The notes: generated from the letters alone by a model not told the origin. Positions 34,803 through 43,604 are shown, counted from the stretch's first letter. The stretch: DNA of 64,000 nucleotides from Streptomyces varsoviensis (GCF_000718635.1 NZ_JOBF01000002.1:1-64000), one strand, 5' to 3'. Translations and numbers: made by a program.

Positions 34803-35909
34803 TCAGCGAGCGGCCACGTGCCGTTCGAGGAAGATCCCGGTGAACACGGCGACTTTGGCGCGCAGCACCCACGGGTCGAACGGCTTGCCGATGTAGTCGA
34901 CGGCGCCAGCGGCGTAACCGCGGGCGGAGTGCTCGGCGTCGGCCCCCATGGCGGTCAGGAAGATGATGGGGACGTCGCGGTCGCGGTTGCGGCGCTTGAT
35001 GTGGGCGGCGGTCTCGTACCCGTCCATGTCGGGCATCTGGACGTCCATGATGATCACGGCGAAGTCGTCGTGGTCGAGGAGCGCCTTGAGGGCGTCGCGG
35101 CCCGAGGAGACGGCCACCACCTCCTGGTCGAGGGTGGACAGCACGGCGTTCATGGCGAGGAGGTTGTCGGCCTGGTCGTCCACGACCAGCACCTTGGGCA
35201 TCCCGCGCCAGGTCGTGGCGGCGGCCGGTATCAGCGCGCGGGAGCCGTGGGCCCGCTGTGTGGCCTCGATGGTCTCCAACTGGCGCTCCAGCAGCTCGCA
35301 CCGCTCCTCCGCCGCCTCGTGCAGCCGCCGGGCCTCGCACAGTTCCCCCGTCAGCTTCCGCACCTCCGTCCGCAGCGCGTCGCGCTCCCGCAGCAGCCCG
35401 TCCACGTCCGGCGCGGCCTCGGCGATGGCGTCCGCGCGGGCCCGCTCGGCGGACCACTCCGCCTCCAACTGGCTCAGCCGCACCTCCAGATCGGCGATCC
35501 GGTGCTGCCGGTCCAGCAGCGCGTCGCCCAGTACGTCCCCGTGGGCGGTGGTGCGCCGGGCCACCCGGTCGGCGTCGGCGAGCTGCTGCTCGATCAGCTC
35601 GACCGCGTGCTGCGGGGACCCGCCGTTGCGCACGGCGGTCTGGTGCAGCCCCCGTACCAGCTCGATGGCGGCCGGCGTCGCCGCCGTGCCCCGGTGCTCC
35701 GCGAGGTCGGTGAACAGGTCCATGATGACCTCCCAGGGCGGTACGCGCGTACCGCTGAGGTAGCGCGAGAAGGTCCCGGCATCCCGGTGGCGGCGGGCGG
35801 CGTAGCGGCGCACCGATACGTCCAGCCCGTCGAAGAGTTCGCGGAGCATCCGCGCCAGGGCCCGGGCGTCGCTGTTCAAGTCGTCGGCCAGGGGCCGCAG
35901 TTCAGCCAC
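34803..35909 (-). CDS. Orphan response regulator with N-terminal helical and coiled-coil regions
   Basis: A 368-aa cytoplasmic protein. Residues 1-115 are helical and include an XRE-like stretch (T-F-S-R-Y-L-S-G-T-R-V-P-P-W) common in streptomycete regulators. Residues 135-215 form a coiled coil. Residues 238-360 are a CheY-type receiver with D244/D245, phospho-acceptor D289 and K342. There is no output domain after the receiver and no histidine kinase nearby. The GTG start overlaps the upstream gene's stop by 8 nt and has GGAGGG 6 nt upstream, so the genes are coupled. The longer ORF upstream is only the overlapping gene read in another frame. Confidence 0.85.
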   Translation of the reverse strand: MAELRPLADDLNSDARALARMLRELFDGLDVSVRRYAARRHRDAGTFSRYLSGTRVPPWEVIMDLFTDLAEHRGTAATPAAIELVRGLHQTAVRNGGSPQHAVELIEQQLADADRVARRTTAHGDVLGDALLDRQHRIADLEVRLSQLEAEWSAERARADAIAEAAPDVDGLLRERDALRTEVRKLTGELCEARRLHEAAEERCELLERQLETIEATQRAHGSRALIPAAATTWRGMPKVLVVDDQADNLLAMNAVLSTLDQEVVAVSSGRDALKALLDHDDFAVIIMDVQMPDMDGYETAAHIKRRNRDRDVPIIFLTAMGADAEHSARGYAAGAVDYIGKPFDPWVLRAKVAVFTGIFLERHVAAR

Positions 35910-36327
35910 GGCGGCCCTCCGATCCCGCGCCGCGGGCCCGACCGGCCCCGCCCGCGGCCCGGCGTCCCGGCGCGGACCCGCGTCCCGGCGCAGATCCGCG
36001 TCCTGTCGCGGACCCGTGTCCCGGCGAGGACCCGCGGGCCTCCGGGCCGCCGCGGCCTCTCGCCTCCCCGCGATCTCCCGGCTCCCTGCGGCCCCCCGCC
36101 TCCCCGCGGTCTCCCGCCTCCCCGCGATCTCCCGCCTCCCCGTGGCCCTCCGCCGCGACCAGCCGGTCGAAGAACCGCACCGACACACCGGCGGCGGCCG
36201 CGCCGCACAGCACGCTCCGCGCGAGGTCGGTGCCGGCCAGGGCTGTCAGCACCCCGGCCCCTATGCCCGTCAGCACCGCCAGTGCGAGCACCAGCGCCGA
36301 CCTCGGCGACAACAGTGATCGATCCAC
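35902..36327 (-). CDS. Small membrane protein with a repetitive charged tail
   Basis: A 141-aa protein: residues 1-55 hold two membrane helices (A-L-V-L-A-L-A-V-L-T-G-I-G-A-G-V-L and A-R-S-V-L-C-G-A-A-A-A-G-V). Residues 60-141 are low complexity, five G-E-A-G-D-R-like hexamers, then four G-S-A-P-G-R-like hexamers encoded by 18-bp DNA repeats. GTG start with GAGGGATGAC before it. The stop overlaps the start of the response-regulator gene, so the pair is probably one functional unit at the membrane. No known family recognised. Confidence 0.7.
   Translation of the reverse strand: MDRSLLSPRSALVLALAVLTGIGAGVLTALAGTDLARSVLCGAAAAGVSVRFFDRLVAAEGHGEAGDRGEAGDRGEAGGRREPGDRGEARGRGGPEARGSSPGHGSATGRGSAPGRGSAPGRRAAGGAGRARGAGSEGRRG
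35968..36150. repeat. Two arrays of 18-bp coding repeats
   Basis: Array A, four units at 35968-36039 (CGGCGCGGACCCGCGTCC and variants). Array B, five units at 36061-36150 (CGCCTCCCCGCGATCTCC and variants; units 1 and 4 are identical). They encode hexapeptides in the tail of the small membrane protein on the minus strand. Confidence 0.85.
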
Positions 36328-36533
36328 GTCATCCCTCTCGGACCGCGGCCGACCGGGCCGCGCCTCGTGCCCCGAATGGCTACTCGGGGGCACGGGACAG
36401 CATGGGGCGCTCGGCGCGCGTTGCGCCCGGCAACACCGGCACTGGCGGTTTCTGGCAACGTTCGCCCGTTGTTGCCGGGTCGCGGCAACGGGCGACGGCC
36501 GGGGGCCGCGCCGTGGCGGGGGAGGGGGGAGGT

Positions 36534-38825
36534 TCAGGCGGCGTCGGCGGCGGGCTCCAAGCGGACCACGACCCCCTTCGAGGTGGGGCAGTTGCTGATG
36601 TCGGCGACGCTGTCGAGCGGCACCAGGACATTGGTCTCGGGGTAGTACGCGGCGGCGGAGCCCCGGCTGGCGGGGTAAGCGACGACCGTGAAGTTCTCCG
36701 CGCGGCGCTCCTTGCCGTCCCGCCAGACGCTCACCAGGTCCACCGTGGAACGGTCGGCGACGCCCAGCGCGTCGAGGTCGGCGGGGTTGACCATGACGAC
36801 CCGGCGGGCGTTGTGAATGCCGCGGTAACGGTCGTTCGGGGCGTACCAGATGGTGTTCCACTGGTCGTGCGAGCGCAGGGTCTGGAGCAGCAGATGCCCC
36901 TCGGGGACCTGCGGCATCGTGAAGTCGTTGCGGGTGAAGACGGCCTTGCCGCTCGGCGTGGGGAAGACCCCTTCGTTGGGCGGGTTGGGCAGCCGGAATC
37001 CGCCGGGCACGGCCACGCGGGCGTTGAAGTCCTCGAAGCCCGGCACGACGCGGGATATCCGGTCCCGAATGGTGCCGTAGTCCGCCTCGAATTCCTTCCA
37101 GGGAATGTGCGGCATATCGCCGAGGGTCTTCTCCGCCAGGCGGCCGATGATCGCGACCTCGCTGAGCAGATGCGGGGACGCGGGCGGCAGCTTTCCGCGG
37201 GAGGCGTGGACCTCGCTCATGGAGTCCTCGACGGTGATGAACTGCTCGCCCGTGGCCTGGAAATCCCGGTCGCTGCGGCCCAGCGTGGGCAGGATCAGGG
37301 CCGTCTCGCCGCAGACCGTGTGCGAGCGGTTGAGCTTGGTGGAGATGTGCGCGGTGAGCCGGCAGCCCCGCATCGCCTCCTCGGTGACCGCGCTGTCCGG
37401 GGTGGCCCGTACGAAATTGCCGGCGACGCCGAGGAACAGCTTCGCGCGCCCCTCGTACATGGCCCGGATGCCGTTCACCGCGTCCAGACCGTGCCGGGCG
37501 GGCGGGGTGAAGCCGAACTCCTTCTCCAGCGCGTCGAGGAACTTCTGCGGCATCCGCTCCCACACGCCCATCGTGCGGTCGCCCTGCACATTGCTGTGGC
37601 CGCGCACCGGGCACGCGCCCGAGCCGGGCTTGCCGATATTGCCGCGCAGCATCAGGAAGTTGACGATCTCGCGGATGGTGGGGACGCCGTGCTTGTGCTG
37701 GGTGAGGCCCATCGCCCAGCACACGATGATCTTCTCGCTCTTCAGGACCCGCTCGTGGACCTCCTCGATCTCCTCGCGGGACAGCCCGGTCGCTTCGAGC
37801 ACGTGCTCCCAGGACAGTTGCCGGGCGTGCTCGGCGAACTCGGCGAAGCCGGTGGTGTTCCGCTCGACGAAGGAGCGGTCGAGCACGGTGCCGGGCGCGG
37901 CGTCCTCGGCTTCGAGCAGCAGCAGGTTCAGCGCCTGGAAGAGCGCGAGGTCGCCGCCCGCGCGGATGTGCAGGAACTGGTCCGCGATCTGCGTGCCGCG
38001 GCCGACCACGCCGCGCGGGCGCTGCGGGTGCTTGAACCGGTTGAGTCCGGCCTCGGGCAGCGTGTTGACCGCGACGATCCGGCCGCCGTTGCGCTTGGTC
38101 TCCTCCAGCGCCGACAGCATCCGCGGGTGGTTGGTGCCCGGGTTCTGCCCCACGACGAAGATCAGGTCGGAGTTGTGGATGTCATCGAGGGAGACGGTGC
38201 CCTTACCGGTGCCCAGGGTCTCCGACATCGCGCTGCCGCTGGACTCGTGGCACATGTTGGAGCAGTCCGGCAGGTTGTTCGTGCCGTACGCGCGGGCGAA
38301 GAGCTGGAGCAGGAAGGCGCCCTCGTTGCTGAGCCGGCCGGACACGTAGAAAAGGGCCTCGTCGGGCGAGGCCAGCGCCTTGAGCTCGCCGGCGAGCAGG
38401 TCGAGCGCCTCGTCCCAGCCGATCGGCTCGTAGTGGGTGCCGCCGGGCCGCTTGACCATGGGTTCGGTGAGCCGGCCCTGCTGGTTGAGCCAGTAGTCGG
38501 ACTTGCCGTCCAGCTCGGCGATGGAGTGCTCGCGGAAGAAGTCCGGGGTGACGCGCCGCGAGGTGGCCTCGTCGTTGATGTGCTTGGCGCCGTTCTCGCA
38601 GTACTCGTTCAGGTGCCGCTTGCCCGGCGCGGGCTCCGGCCAGGCGCAGCCGGGGCAGTCGATCCCCTTGGCCTGGTTGATGTTCAGCAGCGTCAGCGCG
38701 GTGCGCCGCGGGGACGTCTGGCCCAGGGAGTACTCCAGCGCGTGCGCGACCGCCGGCACGCCCGTCGCCCAGGTCTTGGGCGGGGTGACCTTCAGGTCGT
38801 CGCTCGGGTCCTCGTTGCCGCTCAT
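36534..38825 (-). CDS. FdhF/YdeP family molybdopterin oxidoreductase
   Basis: A 763-aa enzyme of the DMSO reductase/formate dehydrogenase superfamily, YdeP type. C57-P-G-C60 with C76 may bind an iron-sulfur cluster. G-R-L-S-N-E-G-A, N-M-C-H-E-S-S-G and V-G-Q-N-P-G-T-N-H-P-R-M are cofactor-binding motifs, and the C-terminal part has the usual dinucleotide-binding barrel (about 640-760). No Tat signal, so it is cytoplasmic. Relatives are linked to acid resistance in E. coli and are poorly known in actinomycetes. Divergent from moeA, which inserts molybdenum into its cofactor. Confidence 0.92.
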   Translation of the reverse strand: MSGNEDPSDDLKVTPPKTWATGVPAVAHALEYSLGQTSPRRTALTLLNINQAKGIDCPGCAWPEPAPGKRHLNEYCENGAKHINDEATSRRVTPDFFREHSIAELDGKSDYWLNQQGRLTEPMVKRPGGTHYEPIGWDEALDLLAGELKALASPDEALFYVSGRLSNEGAFLLQLFARAYGTNNLPDCSNMCHESSGSAMSETLGTGKGTVSLDDIHNSDLIFVVGQNPGTNHPRMLSALEETKRNGGRIVAVNTLPEAGLNRFKHPQRPRGVVGRGTQIADQFLHIRAGGDLALFQALNLLLLEAEDAAPGTVLDRSFVERNTTGFAEFAEHARQLSWEHVLEATGLSREEIEEVHERVLKSEKIIVCWAMGLTQHKHGVPTIREIVNFLMLRGNIGKPGSGACPVRGHSNVQGDRTMGVWERMPQKFLDALEKEFGFTPPARHGLDAVNGIRAMYEGRAKLFLGVAGNFVRATPDSAVTEEAMRGCRLTAHISTKLNRSHTVCGETALILPTLGRSDRDFQATGEQFITVEDSMSEVHASRGKLPPASPHLLSEVAIIGRLAEKTLGDMPHIPWKEFEADYGTIRDRISRVVPGFEDFNARVAVPGGFRLPNPPNEGVFPTPSGKAVFTRNDFTMPQVPEGHLLLQTLRSHDQWNTIWYAPNDRYRGIHNARRVVMVNPADLDALGVADRSTVDLVSVWRDGKERRAENFTVVAYPASRGSAAAYYPETNVLVPLDSVADISNCPTSKGVVVRLEPAADAA

Positions 38826-39287
38826 GATCTGGTCCGCCTCGTTTCCCTTTTTCGCCGGCCGGGCACTGTCCGTCGGCCGGGCCGTTTTTCGCAGGCCGTT
38901 TCGCGGGCCCGTTACGCAGGCCGGTTTCGCGGGCCGGATCGTGCGCCCGCGGATATCCGGCGCCCAGCGCGGAAGTCAGCTTCCGCCCGGCGTCCGGAGA
39001 ATGTCAAAGAGGTTCGGTAAATGACTAGATAGACGCGGCTTATCAAGCGGACTTCCCGGCCGCCGGCGGGGCGCCGGCGGCGGTCTGCCCGGCACGGTCG
39101 CGGCGCTCTGCTGGTACGGTCGACGGTGCGAGGAATTCACCGAGGGCGGCACCGACGGCGGCCCGGAGGGCGGTTCGAGGGGATAACGGTGAATGTCCCG
39201 TCCCGATTCCGGAATTGTGATCGCGGAGCGAAAACAATCGGGGAACGAGTTGTCGGTGAATTCTATGGCTGGAATGGGGAGCACATG
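38826..39287. other. 462-bp divergent promoter region with GC-rich direct repeats
   Basis: Between the starts of the oxidoreductase and moeA. Variants of GCAGGCCGTTTCGCGGGCC recur at 38891-38938, and GCCGGCCGGGC-like copies lie before them. The stretch 39190-39290 is AT-richer and holds the moeA ribosome site (GGGGAG at 39276-39281). No gene seen. Confidence 0.55.
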
Positions 39288-40556
39288 ATGACCGTGGCCC
39301 ACACCGCCGCACGGGCGGGCGCGACCCGCCGGACGGCCGCGGACTGGGAAGAGGCCCGGTCGGCCGCCCGGGACCACCGCGCCGTACGGCCGTTGCCGGT
39401 CGTCCACCGCGATCTCGGCGCGGCGCTCGGCCACGCGCTCGCCGAGCCGCTGGCGGCCCTCACCGACCTCCCGTCGTTCGACACGTCCGCGATGGACGGC
39501 TGGGCCGTCGCCGGGCCGGGCCCCTGGCGGCTGCGCGACGGCGGCGTACTGGCCGGCGGCGGACACCCCGAGCCGCTGAGCGACGGTACGGCCGTGCCCA
39601 TCGCCACCGGCGCCCCGCTGCCGGCGGGGGCGAGCGCCGTGCTGCGCCGCGAGCACGGGGAAACCGGCGAGTACGCCGCGCACGCCGAGCACGCCGCCAC
39701 GCTGTCCGACCGCTCTCCCGGCGCCGGACGGACGGTGCCGGGCCGTGATATCCGGCCCCGGGGCCAGGAGTGCCGCGCGGGCGAACTCCTGCTCCCCGCC
39801 GGTACGACCGTGACCCCCGCGGTGCTGGGCCTGGCGGCGGCCGCCGGATACGACCGGCTGCCCGTGCACCGCCGCCCCACCGTCGAACTGCTCGTCCTCG
39901 GCGACGAGTTGCTGGACTCCGGCCCGCCGCACGACGGCCGGGTCCGCGACGCGCTGGGCCCCCTCCTGCCGCCCTGGCTGCGCGACCGCGGCGCGCGGGT
40001 GACCGAACGCCGCCGCGTCTCGGACGACTTCGGACTCCTGCGGGCGGCCCTCCGCGACTCTGCCGCCGACGTCGTGGTCACCACCGGCAGCACCGCCGCC
40101 GGGCCGGTGGACTTCCTGCACGAGGCGCTCGCCGAGGCCGGCGCCCGGCTGCTGGTCGACTCCGTCGCCGTACGCCCCGGCCACCCCATGCTCCTCGCCG
40201 AACTGCCGCCGGCCGCCGACGGGCGGCCCCGCCGGCTGGTCGGCCTCCCCGGCAATCCGCTGGCCGCCGTCGCCGGTACGGCCACCCTGGCCGTACCGCT
40301 GCTGGGCCGCCTCGGCGGGCACGCGGACCCGGAACCCCTCCGGATGACCGCCGCCACGGCGCTGCCCGGACACCCCCGGGACACCCGGCTGCTCCCGGTG
40401 CGCCGCGCGCACCGGCACGCGGTGGCCCCGCTCCCGTTCGACGGCCCGGCGATGCTGCGCGGCCTGGCCCTCGCCGACGGCCTCGCGGTGGTCCCGCCCG
40501 GCGGGGCGCCCGCCGGGACCGACGTCGAGATCCTGGACGTACCGTCCGGTCGATGA
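39288..40556 (+). CDS. moeA: Molybdopterin molybdenumtransferase MoeA
   Basis: A 422-aa enzyme that inserts molybdate into adenylyl-molybdopterin. N-terminal domains (about 1-180) carry D-T-S-A-M-D-G-W-A-V and I-A-T-G-A-P-L-P-A-G-A. The MoCF domain (about 185-325) has L-G-D-E-L and V-V-T-T-G-S-T-A-A-G (usually T-T-G-G-x-S-x-G, so slightly divergent). The C-terminal domain has L-V-G-L-P-G-N-P-L-A. Start taken at the second of two adjacent ATGs for better spacing to GGGGAG. Divergent from a molybdoenzyme gene, fitting dedicated cofactor supply. Confidence 0.9.
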   Translation: MTVAHTAARAGATRRTAADWEEARSAARDHRAVRPLPVVHRDLGAALGHALAEPLAALTDLPSFDTSAMDGWAVAGPGPWRLRDGGVLAGGGHPEPLSDGTAVPIATGAPLPAGASAVLRREHGETGEYAAHAEHAATLSDRSPGAGRTVPGRDIRPRGQECRAGELLLPAGTTVTPAVLGLAAAAGYDRLPVHRRPTVELLVLGDELLDSGPPHDGRVRDALGPLLPPWLRDRGARVTERRRVSDDFGLLRAALRDSAADVVVTTGSTAAGPVDFLHEALAEAGARLLVDSVAVRPGHPMLLAELPPAADGRPRRLVGLPGNPLAAVAGTATLAVPLLGRLGGHADPEPLRMTAATALPGHPRDTRLLPVRRAHRHAVAPLPFDGPAMLRGLALADGLAVVPPGGAPAGTDVEILDVPSGR

Positions 40557-40863
40557 GCGCGGCGCGCGTGCGCTCGTACGCGCCGCGAGGACGGTGCCCC
40601 CTCGTACGTACCGGCCGCGCCGCTGAGGGGCCGGGAAGAAACCATGCGGCACGGTGCCCGCGCGTACGTACCGCCCGCTCGACCAGCGACCTTGACGCGC
40701 CGCGCGCTCGGCCGCTCGCTCCGGGCGGTGTGGTCGACGAGCGCGCACAGCATGTTCCTCTCGGGCGTACGGCCGGCGGCGCGGCCCGCCGGGAGGGGCC
40801 GTACGGGCGGCGAGGCTGCCGTGTACCGGGGGAGCCGTGCGGAGCGGCGAGGCCGTCGCGCCG
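40557..40863. other. 307-bp gap with a 60-bp-spaced direct repeat
   Basis: ACGGTGCCCCCTCGTACGTA (40591-40610) recurs as ACGGTGCCCGCGCGTACGTA (40651-40670). The gap separates convergent moeA and permease genes. Several CGTACG-containing palindromic segments occur (for example near 40575 and 40780). No gene is supported. Confidence 0.5.
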
Positions 40864-42345
40864 TCAGGCGGTCGGCACCGTGCGGGCCGGCTCCTCCTGC
40901 GCGACGGAGGCCGCGGCGGGGTGCGGCTCCGTGGTGCGGGGGCGGGCCCAGAAGTAGTAGACGGGGGCCGTCACGACCAGGCCGACCAGCCAGGACAGGT
41001 CCGCGCCGCCCAGCGGGGCGACCAGGGGGCCGGTGAAGAGGTCGGTGGAGACGAAGGGGAGCTGGACGACGATGCCGAGGACGTACGACGAGAGGGCCGT
41101 CCGGTTGAAGCGGCCGTAGCGGCCTCCGTCGGCGGCGAAGAAGTCCGTCATCGCGTACCGGCCGCGGTGCACGAGATAGAAGTCGATCAGGTTGATCGCG
41201 GTCCATGGGATCAGCACGATCAGCAGGACGCTCACCAGGTTCACGAACCGCGAGACGAAGTCGTCGGACACGCCGACCGCGACCAGCAGCGCGACCACCA
41301 GGACCGTCCCGGAGACCACGCCGCGCGCTGTGCGGCGCGGGGTCCAGTGGGCGCGGAAGGTCTGGCCGATCGTGATGAGGGACAGCACGGCGCCGTAGAG
41401 GTTGAGGGCGTTGTGGTTGATCACGCTGAAGAGGAACAGGACCAGCACCACGGGCCCGAACGCGCCCGCCGCGCTGTCGAAGCCCGCGACCGTGTCGTCG
41501 GCGCCCGGCGCGGCGAGCGCGACCACCGTGCCCGCCAGGAAGGACAGCGTCGAGCCGAGACACGAGCCGCCGTACGTCGCCCAGAACGTCGCGGGGGTGC
41601 GGACCGTACGCGGCAGATAGCGCGAGTAGTCCGATACGTACGGGGCGAACGCGAGCTGCCACAGCGCGCTCAGCGAGACCGTCGCCAGCCAGCCGGCGAA
41701 GGTGAAGCCGCCCCGGGTGAAGAAGTCGTCCGGCAGGCCGCGGAAGGCCACGACCGCGATGCCGACGGCGATCCCCAGGCCCAGCACCCACGTGGCGATC
41801 TTGTTGAGGGTGTGGATCAGGCGGTAGCCGACCCAACAGATCACCGCCGAGCCCAGCGCGCCCAGCACGATGCCCCCGTTGACGGGCACGGCGGGCGCGA
41901 GGCCGTGCAGCGACTTGCCGGCCAGCACGATGTTCGAGGCGAAGAACCCGACGTACATGGCCGCCGCGACGACCACGATGACCAGCGCCCCGATCACCCC
42001 GAACTGCGCCCGGCTCTGGATCATCTGCGGCACCCCGAGCTGGGGGCCCTGCGCCGAGTGCAGCGCCATGAAGATGCCGCCCACGAGCTGGCCGACGAGG
42101 ATCGCCAGCACGCTCGACCAGAACGACTGATGGAAGACCTGCACCCCCATGGCGCCCGTGACCAGCGGCAACGGGGCGATGTTCGTCCCGAACCACATGG
42201 TGAACAGGTCTCTGACCCGCCCATGGCGCTCATGATCGGGGATGTGGTCGATCGTGTGCTGCTCCACCGTGGCGGGCGCGTCCACCGCGGCGGGCGCCTC
42301 GGCCGCGGCGGGGCTGTCGGGTGCGGAACCTCCGGGACCGGACAT
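40864..42345 (-). CDS. NCS1 family purine/cytosine-type permease
   Basis: A 493-aa transporter with twelve predicted helices (about 45-470). It has the NCS1 features F-G-T-N-I-A-P-L-P near helix 1 and D-Y-S-R-Y-L-P after helix 6. The family moves nucleobases, allantoin, hydantoins, thiamin precursors or pyridines with protons or sodium. Divergent from a LysR regulator that precedes a flavin-monooxygenase operon, so it probably imports that operon's substrate. An Ala/Pro-rich cytoplasmic head precedes the first helix. Confidence 0.9.
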   Translation of the reverse strand: MSGPGGSAPDSPAAAEAPAAVDAPATVEQHTIDHIPDHERHGRVRDLFTMWFGTNIAPLPLVTGAMGVQVFHQSFWSSVLAILVGQLVGGIFMALHSAQGPQLGVPQMIQSRAQFGVIGALVIVVVAAAMYVGFFASNIVLAGKSLHGLAPAVPVNGGIVLGALGSAVICWVGYRLIHTLNKIATWVLGLGIAVGIAVVAFRGLPDDFFTRGGFTFAGWLATVSLSALWQLAFAPYVSDYSRYLPRTVRTPATFWATYGGSCLGSTLSFLAGTVVALAAPGADDTVAGFDSAAGAFGPVVLVLFLFSVINHNALNLYGAVLSLITIGQTFRAHWTPRRTARGVVSGTVLVVALLVAVGVSDDFVSRFVNLVSVLLIVLIPWTAINLIDFYLVHRGRYAMTDFFAADGGRYGRFNRTALSSYVLGIVVQLPFVSTDLFTGPLVAPLGGADLSWLVGLVVTAPVYYFWARPRTTEPHPAAASVAQEEPARTVPTA

Positions 42346-42455
42346 GCGGACTCCCTAGAACGTGAGGGGCGAAGAGCGGTGCGATGCTGCGGGACAGGCC
42401 GGACGAATCGGGCTGTCCGAACGAGCCGGGCGGGCCGGGCGAGCCGGGTGGGCCC

Positions 42456-42515
42456 GATGGGCGGGGCGGTCGGACGGGCCTGGTGGGCCGGATGAGCGGG
42501 GCGGTCGGACGGGCC
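42456..42515. repeat. Direct repeats in the permease-LysR intergenic region
   Basis: GGCGGGGCGGTCGGACGGGCC-type units occur at 42456-42480 and 42491-42515, spaced 35 bp with one mismatch over 25 bases. They are embedded in a GC-rich array of GGGCCGG words (about 42420-42540). The true promoters probably lie in the AT-richer 42555-42630. Confidence 0.65.
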
Positions 42516-42633
42516 GGATGGGCGGGCGGCGCGGGTAGGCCGGGTGGTTCGGAAGTCTCGAAGATTCCAAATCCCCGGTCAAACATTGTTTTCACGGGGG
42601 CTGCATCGGTTTTCCTGATGTAAAACTCCGGGC

Positions 42634-43542
42634 ATGCCCCACGACACCAACTTCACGCTCGTACAGCTCCGCTACTTCCTCGCCGCCGCCGAGCTGGGCT
42701 CCATGACCGCCGCCGCTCAGCGCATCAACGTCTCGCAGTCCGCGGTCTCCACCGCCGTGACCCACCTGGAGCGCGAACTCGGCGTCCAGCTCCTCATCCG
42801 CAGACACGCCAAAGGGCTGGAGCTGACGGCGGCCGGCGAGCGCTTCCAGCACGAGCTGCGCGGCTTCCTCACGCACGCCGACGAGCTGGCCGAATCGGCC
42901 CGCAGCCTCGGCTCGGAACTCGTCGGCGACCTGGCCGTCGGCTGCTTCCAGACCTTCGCCCCGTTCTACCTGCCGCGCCTGCTACGTGGGTTCGCCGACC
43001 GCCATCCCGCCGTCCGCGTGGACGTGCACGAGGGCGACACGCCCGCCGTCCAGGGCCTGCTCCGCACCGGCCAGTGCGAACTGGGACTCCTCTACGACCT
43101 GGAGCTGGACGCGGACATCGAGCACGAGGTACTGGCCATGGCGCCGCCGTACGCGCTCGTGCACGAGGGGCACCGGCTCGCGGGCAGCCGCCGGGTCCGG
43201 CTCGCCGACCTCGGCGGCGAGCCCATGGTCCTGCTCGACCTGCCGGTCAGCCGCGACTACTTCCAGTCCGTGGCCGCCAAGGCCGGGGTCCGCCCGAAGA
43301 TCAGCCACCGGACCACCAACTACGAGACCGTGCGCTCCATGGTCGCCGCCGGGTACGGCTGGTCGCTGCTCAACCAGCGGCCCGCGCACGACGGCACCTA
43401 CGGCGGCTCCCGCGTCGTCTGCCTGCCGCTCGCCGACCAGTTGCCGGCCCTGCCCGTGGTCCTCGCCAAGCTCCGCGGCGTACGGCTGACGGGCCGTGCG
43501 CAGGCGTTCGCGGCGACCTGCCGGGAGACGCTGCGCGCATAG
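42634..43542 (+). CDS. LysR family transcription regulator
   Basis: A 302-aa LysR protein with an N-terminal winged helix (L-R-Y-F-L-A-A-A-E-L-G-S-M-T-A-A-A and V-S-Q-S-A-V-S-T-A-V) and an effector domain (about 93-300). It sits between the divergent NCS1 permease and a co-directional catabolic operon. The promoter region of that operon starts 21 nt after its stop and has a perfect 23-bp palindrome. It is the obvious candidate regulator of both. Confidence 0.9.
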   Translation: MPHDTNFTLVQLRYFLAAAELGSMTAAAQRINVSQSAVSTAVTHLERELGVQLLIRRHAKGLELTAAGERFQHELRGFLTHADELAESARSLGSELVGDLAVGCFQTFAPFYLPRLLRGFADRHPAVRVDVHEGDTPAVQGLLRTGQCELGLLYDLELDADIEHEVLAMAPPYALVHEGHRLAGSRRVRLADLGGEPMVLLDLPVSRDYFQSVAAKAGVRPKISHRTTNYETVRSMVAAGYGWSLLNQRPAHDGTYGGSRVVCLPLADQLPALPVVLAKLRGVRLTGRAQAFAATCRETLRA

Positions 43543-43562
43543 GCCCCGAGGCCACGAGCTCG

Positions 43563-43604
43563 CTGCATCTGTTCAACAGATGCAGTTGAGCGAAAACATC
43601 TGCT
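43563..43604 (+). promoter_or_regulatory. Perfect 23-bp palindromic operator plus half-site
   Basis: CTGCATCTGTT (43563-43573), C, AACAGATGCAG (43575-43585) is a perfect inverted repeat of 11 bp around one base. A further ACATCTGC half-site lies at 43596-43603, two helical turns away. It is about 110-130 nt upstream of the flavin reductase gene. Arrangement and position fit a LysR regulatory plus activation site pair, or a TetR/GntR-type operator. Confidence 0.75.

Noticed and set aside
35968..36150. Short tandem repeats considered as a CRISPR array
   Set aside because: Units of 18 bp are contiguous with no spacers and lie in a coding frame. No cas genes anywhere in the window.
36003..36188. 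N-terminal Arg/Gly repeat extension of the response regulator
   Set aside because: It is the out-of-frame reading of the small membrane protein's repeats; GTG 35909 with GGAGGG is the better start.
34818..39020. 1400-codon open frame on the plus strand opposite the response regulator and molybdoenzyme genes
   Set aside because: Antisense shadow of high-GC genes: the opposite-strand proteins have clear families and motifs, while this frame is low-complexity with no recognisable domain.
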